Notes under the pieces: model-generated | The model's input: only the letters and a program-made list of their open reading frames with translations | Told to the model about the DNA's origin: nothing | Databases searched by the model: none | From: Spirochaetota bacterium | GTDB lineage: Bacteria > Spirochaetota > B62-G9 > DRHN01 | Reading direction: 5' to 3' | DNA: 5,041 bases | Assembly (NCBI GenBank): GCA_023136305.1 | Contig: JAGLSF010000174.1 | Span: forward strand, 1-5,041 | Made by a program: the position numbers and the translations under genes | Shown here: piece after piece, positions 1 to 5,041 of the stretch | Numbering within the stretch: the stretch's first letter is position 1 | Layout: every line of letters begins with the position of its first letter

Positions 1-153
1 GATCGCCTGTGGATCGAAAACAACGGAGGCCTGTTCTGAGGCGAGGTCGACCGATTCTTCCTTCACCCCGTCCGTTTTGCTGAGGGCCTTTTCGATGTTG
101 GCGGCACAGGAAGCTCAGTGCATGCCCTCTATACTGATATTTGTCCTGCTCAT
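1..153 (-). CDS. N-terminal fragment of a heavy-metal-associated (HMA) domain protein, probably a copper P-type ATPase, with an in-frame TGA read as selenocysteine
   Basis: Reading the minus strand from the ATG at 153-151 gives 51 codons that run off the window. The product begins MSRTNISIEGMH, then TGA (117-115), then ASCAANIEKALSKTDGVKEE and a tail ending in VVFDPQAI. This is a textbook HMA ferredoxin-like fold of the kind that starts CopA/Cu+-ATPases and CopZ: beta strand, GMxCxxC loop, amphipathic helix (AANIEKALSKTDGV), then the VDLASEQASVVFDP strand. The normal motif is GMTCASC; here it is GMH-TGA-ASC, so codon 13 (the first metal-binding Cys) is TGA while Cys16 is kept. The frame is open for all 38 codons after TGA with full HMA similarity, so decay is unlikely and selenocysteine insertion is the best reading. 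A P-type ATPase would export Cu+/Ag+ at the inner membrane. A stand-alone chaperone, or the N-terminal domain of another metal protein such as a mercuric reductase, cannot be excluded because the gene is cut at the window edge. An in-frame ATG at 171-169 is an alternative start. Neither start has a clear Shine-Dalgarno. Confidence 0.8.
115..117 (-). other. Putative selenocysteine (UGA) codon in the GMxCxxC metal-binding motif
   Basis: The TGA codon sits exactly where the first Cys of the HMA CxxC metal site belongs (Gly-Met-His-TGA-Ala-Ser-Cys). A change from TGC or TGT to TGA is a single third-base difference, the usual relationship between Cys and Sec homologues. Bacterial Sec insertion needs a SECIS hairpin just downstream of UGA. 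Here the downstream RNA can form only a modest structure: UGAG (117-114) with CUCA (84-81), and inside it GCC (102-100) with GGC (88-86). The inner loop is 11 nt and contains a G. This is weak support; position in the motif and frame continuity are the main evidence. An interrupted gene or a sequencing error are the alternatives. Confidence 0.68.
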
Positions 154-180
154 TAATGCGTTACCAGTCATATATTATTT

Positions 181-209
181 ATTATGTTTCTATTATCAAC
201 GCTACTCAA
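181..209 (-). promoter_or_regulatory. Sigma-70-type promoter for the HMA/selenoprotein gene
   Basis: On the minus strand, TTGAGT (209-204) is followed after exactly 17 bp by CATAAT (186-181), which matches the -10 consensus at 5 of 6 bases and the -35 at 4 of 6. Initiation about 7 nt downstream would fall near 171-175. This leaves a very short leader before the ATG at 153 and would make the ATG at 171 nearly leaderless. It lies in an AT-rich block (about 168-200) between the divergent genes. Confidence 0.45.
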
Positions 210-250
210 TCATCACAGCATAGTCAAGAGGCGGTATTGTGCGCAGATGA

Positions 251-336
251 TTGCACTGTGCTTCCGATCCATGAAAGCTGTTTCTTTCATGGTGCAAAGG
301 CGCTATGTTAATGCCTGTCACCTACAGCAAGACAGG
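251..336 (+). promoter_or_regulatory. Structured 5' leader of metX (two hairpins), unclassified
   Basis: The 228 nt between the divergent genes contain a perfect inverted repeat, CCATGAAAG (269-277) and CTTTCATGG (284-292), around a 6-nt loop. It can be extended at its base by TTGCA (251-255) pairing with TGCAA (293-297), leaving a 13-nt one-sided bulge. A second hairpin follows: CCTGTC (314-319) with GACAGG (331-336) and an 11-nt loop. Neither hairpin is followed by a T-run, so neither is an intrinsic terminator. Several GTGC/GCAC segments nearby (239-242, 253-256, 352-355) could give competing pairings. I found no match to the conserved cores of SAM-I, SAM-II, SAH, cobalamin or T-box leaders that I can recall. 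The palindrome could instead be a DNA operator. Its position before a methionine-synthesis gene makes a regulatory role plausible. I see no strong plus-strand promoter; TTACCA (161-166) 16 bp before TATGTT (183-188) is a weak candidate. Confidence 0.4.
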
Positions 337-364
337 GATACACAGCATGATGCACAGAACGCGT

Positions 365-370
365 GGGGGG
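365..370 (+). promoter_or_regulatory. G-rich ribosome binding site of metX
   Basis: GGGGGG lies 11 nt before the metX ATG at 382. It is the only purine-rich Shine-Dalgarno-like stretch upstream. An ATG at 372 is out of frame and only 1 nt past the G-run; it would give a 5-codon peptide ending at 389, across the metX start. Confidence 0.5.
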
Positions 371-381
371 TATGAACACTC

Positions 382-1518
382 ATGGCTGAAACGTCCATTG
401 GAACCATTGAAAAGAAATTCTTCGAGTATGACAAGGCCATTGTTCTCGAAAGCGAAGCGGTGCTCGACAGATTTGTGCTCGCCTATGAGACCTACGGTAC
501 GCTCAGCAAAGAGAGGGACAATGCCATACTCATCTGTCATGCACTGAGCGGTGACTCCCATGCGGCAGGATGGTATGAGGGAGACCGGACTCCCGGGTGG
601 TGGGAGGACATGATCGGCCCGGGGAAGGCCTTCGATACGGATAAATACTTCATCATCTGCTCAAACGTAATCGGGGGGTGCAAGGGCTCGTCCGGCCCCG
701 GCTCTATCGATCCGAAAGTCAATGAGCCTTACAGGCTCAATTTCCCCGTGGTCACCATTGGGGACATGGTACATGCCCAGGCACTTCTCATCGATCATCT
801 GGGCATAGAGTGCATACTCTGTGCAGCGGGCGGGTCCACGGGTGGAATGCAGGCGCTTCAGTGGTGCGTCTCCTTTCCGGATCGGATACGCTCCTGCATC
901 CCAATTGCCACCACCTACCGCCATTCAGCACTGCAGATCGCCTTCGACGAGGTGGGACGACAGTCCATCATGGCAGACCCGAAATGGGAGGGTGGAAACT
1001 ATCCGGAAGGGGGCGGCCCCGATGCTGGGCTTGCCGTGGCCCGGATGATCGGCCACATCACCTACATGAGCGACAAGAGCATGGAACGCAAGTTTGGCCG
1101 GCAGCTCAAGAAGAAGGAGTACGGCTATGTCTTCACCCAGGAGTTCGAGGTTGAGGGCTACCTTAGGTATCGAGGCGACAGCTTCATACAGCGCTTCGAT
1201 GCCAACTCGTACCTGTACATCACCAAGGCCATGGACTACTTCGACCTGCAGCGAGATTGCAGCCTTGCACAGGCCTTTTCACATATAAAGGACATGAACT
1301 TTCTCATCATCGCCTTCAGCTCAGACTGGCTCTACCCGCCCTATCAGTCCAAGGAGATCGTCAAGGCCCTCAAGATGAACGGGCTCGATGTCACCTATTG
1401 CGAGATATCTTCTGATTACGGGCACGATGCCTTTCTCATCGAGTTCGAGGAGGAGACAATTCTCATCCGGCACTTCCTCGAAAAGGTGATGCGGAAGAAC
1501 GGTATAGGAAGTGATTAA
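382..1518 (+). CDS. metX: Homoserine O-acyltransferase (acetyltransferase type) MetX
   Basis: The 378-residue product is full length for MetX, the cytoplasmic alpha/beta-hydrolase-fold enzyme that transfers an acyl group (usually acetyl) from acyl-CoA to L-homoserine, the first committed step of methionine synthesis. Family blocks seen in order are CHALSGDSHAAGW (residues 52-64), NVIGGCKGSSGPGSIDP (95-111), the nucleophile elbow AAGGSTGGMQALQW (148-161) and the C-terminal DYGHDAFL (345-352). The expected catalytic triad is Ser152, Asp315 (in SSDWLYPP) and His348. The nucleophile loop reads GGSTGG where many relatives have GGSMGG. The ATG at 382 gives the usual short N-terminal extension before the ALAYETYG-like strand (here VLAYETYG, 32-39). 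It is first in an operon with metW, overlapping it by 8 nt. Acetyl versus succinyl donor choice cannot be settled by eye; acetyl is the default for MetX. Confidence 0.95.
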   Translation: MAETSIGTIEKKFFEYDKAIVLESEAVLDRFVLAYETYGTLSKERDNAILICHALSGDSHAAGWYEGDRTPGWWEDMIGPGKAFDTDKYFIICSNVIGGCKGSSGPGSIDPKVNEPYRLNFPVVTIGDMVHAQALLIDHLGIECILCAAGGSTGGMQALQWCVSFPDRIRSCIPIATTYRHSALQIAFDEVGRQSIMADPKWEGGNYPEGGGPDAGLAVARMIGHITYMSDKSMERKFGRQLKKKEYGYVFTQEFEVEGYLRYRGDSFIQRFDANSYLYITKAMDYFDLQRDCSLAQAFSHIKDMNFLIIAFSSDWLYPPYQSKEIVKALKMNGLDVTYCEISSDYGHDAFLIEFEEETILIRHFLEKVMRKNGIGSD

Positions 1519-2158
1519 AAAAAGAAACCGCAGAAATGGGCAGACCCTCGAACGGCTCGACCACAAGATAATCTCCTCACTCATCACACTCGGGAGCAAG
1601 GTGCTCGACCTCGGCTGTGGTGAGGGCGTGCTTCTAGACTACCTGGTGAAAGAACGGGGCATCGAGGGTTACGGCATAGAGATCAGCGAGTCAGCAATAT
1701 ACAAGTGCGTTGCCAGGGGTCTCAGCGTTTCCCACGAGGACATTGACTCTGGGCTCAAGCACTACCCTGACCAGTTCTTCGACTTCGTCATATTCAACCA
1801 GACCATGCAGCAGGTACACAGGCCGCGGCATGCGATCATCAGGGCTCTACGGATCGGGAAAAAGGTGATCGTCGGGTTCCCGAACTTCTGTCACATCCGC
1901 GCTCGCCTTCAACTCACCCTGCTCGGGCATGTGCCGATCACCGCATCCCTCCCCTACACCTGGTACGACACACCGAATCTGCACTTCCTGAGCATGCGGG
2001 ACTTTATCCACTTCTGCAGAGATGAACGGATCACTATCGAACACAGGGTTTTTCTTACAAGGAATGCCACGGTGAAGATCTTACCCAATCTCCTCGCCTA
2101 TAACGGCCTCTTCGTGCTCTCCTGTCCGAGGCGTAGAGGAGAGGCTGCTACTTCCTGA
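1511..2158 (+). CDS. metW: MetW, SAM-methyltransferase-fold methionine biosynthesis protein
   Basis: The 215-residue product matches MetW, a small class I methyltransferase-like protein typically encoded next to metX and reported to partner with or modulate MetX in several bacteria. The SAM motif I is VLDLGCGEG (residues 31-39), with the acidic residue ending strand 2 at Glu57 (GYGIEIS). MetW-typical blocks follow: FDFVIFNQTMQQVHRP (90-105), VIVGFPNFCHIRARLQL (119-135) and PYTWYDTPNLHFLSMRDF (148-165). The start is a GTG at 1511, inside the last codons of metX, giving an 8-nt overlap and likely translational coupling. No in-frame ATG occurs before motif I. The AGGA at 1506-1509 is too close to serve this GTG; GGAAG at 1493-1497 is distant (13 nt), so the exact start is uncertain. 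The 3' end overlaps the convergent gene by 11 nt. Confidence 0.93.
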   Translation: MIKKRNRRNGQTLERLDHKIISSLITLGSKVLDLGCGEGVLLDYLVKERGIEGYGIEISESAIYKCVARGLSVSHEDIDSGLKHYPDQFFDFVIFNQTMQQVHRPRHAIIRALRIGKKVIVGFPNFCHIRARLQLTLLGHVPITASLPYTWYDTPNLHFLSMRDFIHFCRDERITIEHRVFLTRNATVKILPNLLAYNGLFVLSCPRRRGEAATS

Positions 2159-4616
2159 TGAGCAGGAATTCGACTCTGCGGTTGCGGCGCCTGCCCTCTG
2201 TGGTGGTATTCGTATCAATGGGAAATTTTGGACCATAGCCAACATACTCGAGCCGATCGGAATCGATGCCATTGTCAACGAGATAGATCCCCACAGCCTC
2301 TGCCCGCCGTTTGGACAGCTCCATGTTGTAGGTCTCGTCGCCTGTACTGTCCGTGTGGCCCTCCACTACGATCGAGTACTTACCGTATTTCTGGAGTATG
2401 GCCACGATCTTGTCCAGTATGCGGAAGGTCTTCTCGCCCTTCAACTCAGCGGTGTTGAACCCGAACTCCACATTGGAAACCCGTATCTTCAATCCACGGT
2501 CGGTGGATTCAATGAGAATGTCACTGGAGAAGGGCACCTTCTCGCTCATGCCTGTATTAAAGCCCTCATCCACTGCTTCGAGCAGGATGTAATAGTCCTC
2601 AGCACTGTCAACGAGCACCCCCGCGTCAGAGATGCCATCCCAGACGATTTCGCCTGCAGGTTCACCCGATCCCAAAATGGTTTTGAATATCCGGTCGTCA
2701 GTTGTATAAATCGTCGCTTTCCAGTTCAGAATGCCGGTAAGTTCACTGACATCCGTGCGTATGGTCAGGGTGTCGTCGATTCCATCACCGTCGGGAGAGA
2801 ATACTTCTGGCTCGACCTCCACATCAATCTCGGGTGGATCAACGTCGAGAATGAGCTCACGTTTGAAGGAATAGGTGTTTACACCGCTCCGATAGATGAC
2901 CTTGAGGAAATAGGTGTAATACCCGGATGGAAGGCCGTCAGGAAATATCTCACTCATGAGTCCCCGCTGCGGCCGCCCATCCCAGATGATGGAAGCGGGA
3001 ACGTAGCTCCTGCCCCGGAAACGCTTCGCTGTCTCGCCCTTCTCAATCTGGACGATGAGGTCCCAGGTATCGATTCTTCTTCGATCCGAGAGAATCGGGA
3101 AGAAGGTCAGATCATCGAGCAGCCCGTCCCCGTTCGGTGAAAATACAGGAGTATCGATATCAACCGTTGCCTGACGCTCCCGCACGTCGAGAGTGATCCC
3201 CTCGATTCGTTTCTCCATGCGGTTTCCGGCCCTGTCCACCCCCATGATGGCGATGGTGTATATGCCTTCTGGTAGCACACTGCCATTCTCACCCTTCCCA
3301 TCCCACACGAAAAGCTCCGGTACGTCGGTACCCCACTCAAGGTTCTTTACATTGATCTCCTCGAGTGTGGTGATCGATGCGGCCCATGCAATTTCCTTCT
3401 CAGCATCGATCTGCAGGGTGATACTGTCCTTGACGCCGTCTCCATTGGGTGAGAACATGAGGTCTTCAACCTTGACGTCGAGCAGAGGCGGCACGGTATC
3501 TACCACGATCACTCCGCGCACCTGAAGTGTTTCGTGGGAGTTTCTGGTGGACGTGTAGAATTCGTACGAATAATTCTCGTCTTCAACAGTGTTCCCGGCA
3601 CTGTTGACCAGATTCCACACGATAATCTCCGGAAGGAGTATCTCCTCGTCTTCCTCTGCATAACGGTTCCGTATGGCCTTCTGCACATTCGAGCCGCCGT
3701 CGAGAAAGATGAGGCTCCAGCCCCGCAGTTTGTCCTCCCTGTACTGCACTGTATCAAACCTGAACTCATCTCGTATGCCGTCGAAATTGGGTGAGAGGTG
3801 GTATGGTTCGCCGTGCACAAAATTGAGCGACAGAACATCGAGTGCCTTCAGCCGGGCACGGTCTTCCCTGTCGAGGGGTTCAGGCTTAAGCTGTATCTCC
3901 TGCCTCAGCTGCTCGAGTTCGATCTCCTCTGCGCTACCCCTTCGAAGGATATCGTTCACAATCTCCTCGATCCCCTCGACCTTCTCGGTGGTCACTTCAA
4001 CCTTGTTACCCTCTCGAATATTTATTCCGCGATCAATCTTGCGTATCACCTTTTTCAGTTCAGGAGGAAGGTCCGCCACCCCAGGGCTGTCTACATTCAT
4101 ACGGACGTTCACCATGCCGTCAGCAACATGCACATCCGTTTTTCCCGACTCAGTCCGGGCGAGAAAACCCGTGCCGTTCATCCCAAGCGTTGCCGTGTCG
4201 GTCTGAATGGTGTCCTTGCTCCTGTAGGCCACCTTCTCAGCCTTGGCGAAAAGATTGCCCTTGATGAGCTGTACAAAGGTACGGTTGTCCTTCTCATCCT
4301 GGGGAAGGGCCGCCAGCTGCAGTTCGCTCTTGTCATTCATACGGAAAATGGTACCGGAACTGACAACAAGTTCACAGTAGCTGTTTTCATAGGTCTTGAT
4401 GCGTGTCCCCTCACTGATGATATCGCCCACACGGGCACGTATCCAGCCTGATTCATTTACGGGACGAACAAAAACATCCCCCACGACAAACACGATCTTT
4501 GCGGTCTTTCCTTCGGGCAGCACAATCTCGGTGGTTATCCTCTTTGCGCAGCCGTATCCAAGAGCCAGCAGGGTCACGAACAACAGGATTGGTATGACAA
4601 ACTGTTTAACCTTCAT
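2148..4616 (-). CDS. Exported, probably lipid-anchored envelope protein: FecR-like domain, four SPNGDG Ig-like repeats, C-terminal OmpA peptidoglycan-binding domain
   Basis: This is an 822-residue product from the ATG at 4616-4614, chosen because AGAGGA lies 7 nt upstream and the N-terminus is a clear signal peptide (MKVKQ followed by a hydrophobic stretch to residue 19). Cys23 in LGYGC may be a lipidation site, but the -3 residue is Gly rather than the usual Leu/Val/Ile. Residues about 38-175 resemble a FecR domain (AKIVFVVGDVFVRP, GTRIKTYENSYCELVVSSGT, TATLGMNGTGFLAR). Residues 185-262 are charged and largely helical. Four modules follow, starting at SPNFDG (275), SPNGDG (389), SPNGDG (493) and SPDGDG (607). 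Modules 2-4 carry a WDG turn (438, 545, 659); module 1 has WN at 334. Residues about 715-822 form an OmpA C-terminal domain with EGHTDSTGDETYNMELSKRR; Asp756 and Arg771 fit the pair that binds diaminopimelate in peptidoglycan. The likely role is an envelope scaffold or sensor tethered to the cell wall. Specific function is unknown. It is convergent with metW. Confidence 0.85.
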   Translation of the reverse strand: MKVKQFVIPILLFVTLLALGYGCAKRITTEIVLPEGKTAKIVFVVGDVFVRPVNESGWIRARVGDIISEGTRIKTYENSYCELVVSSGTIFRMNDKSELQLAALPQDEKDNRTFVQLIKGNLFAKAEKVAYRSKDTIQTDTATLGMNGTGFLARTESGKTDVHVADGMVNVRMNVDSPGVADLPPELKKVIRKIDRGINIREGNKVEVTTEKVEGIEEIVNDILRRGSAEEIELEQLRQEIQLKPEPLDREDRARLKALDVLSLNFVHGEPYHLSPNFDGIRDEFRFDTVQYREDKLRGWSLIFLDGGSNVQKAIRNRYAEEDEEILLPEIIVWNLVNSAGNTVEDENYSYEFYTSTRNSHETLQVRGVIVVDTVPPLLDVKVEDLMFSPNGDGVKDSITLQIDAEKEIAWAASITTLEEINVKNLEWGTDVPELFVWDGKGENGSVLPEGIYTIAIMGVDRAGNRMEKRIEGITLDVRERQATVDIDTPVFSPNGDGLLDDLTFFPILSDRRRIDTWDLIVQIEKGETAKRFRGRSYVPASIIWDGRPQRGLMSEIFPDGLPSGYYTYFLKVIYRSGVNTYSFKRELILDVDPPEIDVEVEPEVFSPDGDGIDDTLTIRTDVSELTGILNWKATIYTTDDRIFKTILGSGEPAGEIVWDGISDAGVLVDSAEDYYILLEAVDEGFNTGMSEKVPFSSDILIESTDRGLKIRVSNVEFGFNTAELKGEKTFRILDKIVAILQKYGKYSIVVEGHTDSTGDETYNMELSKRRAEAVGIYLVDNGIDSDRLEYVGYGPKFPIDTNTTTEGRRRNRRVEFLLIRK

Positions 4617-4623
4617 ACAGCAT

Positions 4624-4629
4624 TCCTCT
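4624..4629 (-). promoter_or_regulatory. Shine-Dalgarno that fixes the start of the FecR/OmpA protein
   Basis: AGAGGA on the minus strand lies 7 nt before the ATG at 4616. It is a good match to the 16S anti-Shine-Dalgarno. The 51 upstream codons open to 4769 look neither like a signal peptide nor like a domain, so they are treated as non-coding. Confidence 0.8.
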
Positions 4630-4657
4630 GTCAGGGCAGAGATATCCAGCGCGTAAT

Positions 4658-4687
4658 ATAATACCATATCTGCAGAGATTACACCAA
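4658..4687 (-). promoter_or_regulatory. Candidate promoter of the FecR/OmpA protein gene
   Basis: On the minus strand, TTGGTG (4687-4682) and TATTAT (4663-4658) are 18 bp apart. The -10 matches consensus at 5 of 6 bases; the -35 is poor. Predicted initiation near 4651 would give a leader of about 35 nt. An inverted repeat, AGATAT (4639-4644) and ATATCT (4666-4671), flanks the -10 and could be an operator. Confidence 0.35.
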
Positions 4688-4738
4688 TAATAGGGTGCGC
4701 ATCCCCTTCATAGCATGTTGAAAGATTGATAAAGATTG

Positions 4739-4849
4739 GTGCAGGTAGTTGTTCCTGCTGGGAAGGCACAGAGTTGTGTAGGTACTTTTCCCCGCTGGGA
4801 GGACATAGAATGGTGCAGACACATGTCCCTGCTGGGAAGACTACGGAGC
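4739..4849. repeat. Three tandem imperfect 37-bp direct repeats
   Basis: Units are 4739-4775, 4776-4812 and 4813-4849, with an exact 37-bp period. Each starts with GTGYAG and carries CCYGCTGGGARG with its GCTGGGA core at unit positions 19-25. Units 1 and 2 agree at 27 of 37 positions by my count. Units 1 and 3 also hold small inverted repeats: GCAGG (4741-4745) with CCTGC (4754-4758), and GCAG (4815-4818) with CTGC (4829-4832). There are no unique spacers between units, so this is not a CRISPR array. The array lies between the tRNA gene and the candidate promoter of the FecR/OmpA gene. Its function is unknown. Confidence 0.75.
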
Positions 4850-4861
4850 GCTTGAAACATT

Positions 4862-4901
4862 GAGAAGGGTTCCTGTTTGATCTACAGCGAGAAGGGTTCC
4901 T
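4862..4901. repeat. Pair of 13-bp direct repeats
   Basis: GAGAAGGGTTCCT occurs exactly at 4862-4874 and again at 4889-4901, a period of 27 bp. It follows directly after the 37-bp array. The rest of the 339-nt gene-free stretch 4617-4955 shows only a tandem AAAGATTG pair (4721-4728 and 4731-4738), the candidate promoter and the 37-bp array. I see no small coding sequence there that I can support. Confidence 0.6.
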
Positions 4902-4955
4902 CCCAAAGAGAAGATTCTTGCCTGGTATATGGGTTGGTAAAAACTGCTGTCTCTG

Positions 4956-5028
4956 TGGAGGTGAGCGGATTCGAACCGCCGGCCTCTTGCATGCGAAGCA
5001 AGCGCTCTCCCAGCTGAGCTACACCCCC
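4956..5028 (-). tRNA. tRNA-Ala (anticodon CGC)
   Basis: A complete 73-nt cloverleaf reads from 5028 to 4956. Acceptor arms are GGGGGTG and CACCTCC with discriminator A. The D arm is GCTC-AGCTGGGA-GAGC and the anticodon arm is CTTGC-TTCGCAT-GCAAG. The variable region is 5 nt, and the T arm is GGCGG-TTCGAAT-CCGCT. The anticodon CGC is complementary to 4993-4995 and reads GCG alanine codons. The acceptor stem has the G3:U70 wobble pair, the main identity element for alanyl-tRNA synthetase. The 3' CCA is not encoded (CAG follows the discriminator). Confidence 0.95.
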
Positions 5029-5041
5029 TCTTTGCAGGGGG

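Noticed and set aside
115..117. TGA as an ordinary stop, making the HMA gene a pseudogene
   Set aside because: Kept as an alternative but not favoured: 38 codons downstream preserve the HMA domain without other lesions, and the stop falls exactly at the metal-binding Cys.
269..292. Intrinsic terminator
   Set aside because: The stem is AT-rich at its top and is followed by GTGCAAAGG on the plus strand, not a T-run. On the minus strand it is followed by ATCGGAAGC, also without a T-run.
184..375. 63-codon plus-strand ORF upstream of metX
   Set aside because: It spans the hairpins and the minus-strand promoter region, has low-complexity non-protein-like composition and no convincing Shine-Dalgarno.
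2355..3140. 261-codon open frame on the plus strand inside the FecR/OmpA gene
   Set aside because: It lies wholly antisense to a gene with clear domains. Its translation shows no recognisable domain, signal or family motif, and it has no Shine-Dalgarno.
4617..4769. N-terminal extension of the FecR/OmpA ORF to the ATG at 4769
   Set aside because: The extra 51 residues precede a complete signal peptide that has its own strong Shine-Dalgarno. The extension overlaps the first 37-bp repeat and the candidate promoter.
4739..4901. CRISPR-like array
   Set aside because: The units are contiguous, with no unique spacers, and are only partly identical. No cas genes are in the window.
4939..4955. Intrinsic terminator after the tRNA
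   Set aside because: A run of five T is present on the minus strand, but I found no stable GC-rich hairpin directly before it.

Overview
This window looks like a chromosomal segment of a selenocysteine-using, diderm (outer-membrane-bearing), probably anaerobic bacterium. The evidence is a putative selenoprotein fragment, a large envelope protein ending in an OmpA-type peptidoglycan-binding domain, and a metX-metW pair. The FecR + repeated SPNGDG modules + OmpA architecture is something I associate mainly with Spirochaetota, although Desulfobacterota-like lineages would also fit. This taxonomic guess is inference only.

Layout. (1) At the left edge, on the minus strand, is the 5' end of a gene for a heavy-metal-associated (HMA) domain, most likely the N-terminus of a CopA-type copper P-type ATPase. 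Its metal-binding motif reads GMH-(TGA)-ASC: the first Cys of the normal GMxCxxC motif is an in-frame TGA, and the frame stays open on both sides. This is the signature of a selenocysteine codon and is the most notable feature here. A standard ORF caller misses the gene entirely. (2) A divergent intergenic region carries a minus-strand promoter for the HMA gene. It also holds a structured leader upstream of metX, including a perfect 9-bp-armed palindrome and a second hairpin. (3) metX (homoserine O-acyltransferase) and metW (methyltransferase-like methionine-biosynthesis protein) overlap by 8 nt on the plus strand and form a methionine-synthesis operon. (4) Convergent with metW, and overlapping its 3' end by 11 nt, is a long minus-strand gene. 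It encodes an 822-residue exported protein, probably a lipoprotein: signal peptide, FecR-like domain, charged helical linker, four Ig-like SPNGDG repeats and a C-terminal OmpA domain. The longest ORF starts at 4769, but the true start is very likely 4616, where there is a good Shine-Dalgarno and a signal peptide. (5) The region upstream of that gene holds a plausible promoter, three tandem imperfect 37-bp repeats and a pair of 13-bp repeats. (6) At the right edge, on the minus strand, is a tRNA-Ala (anticodon CGC).

How the genes relate. metX and metW act together in methionine synthesis. The HMA/P-type ATPase (metal efflux) and the FecR/OmpA envelope protein are separate transcription units, and nothing in the sequence ties the four genes into one pathway.
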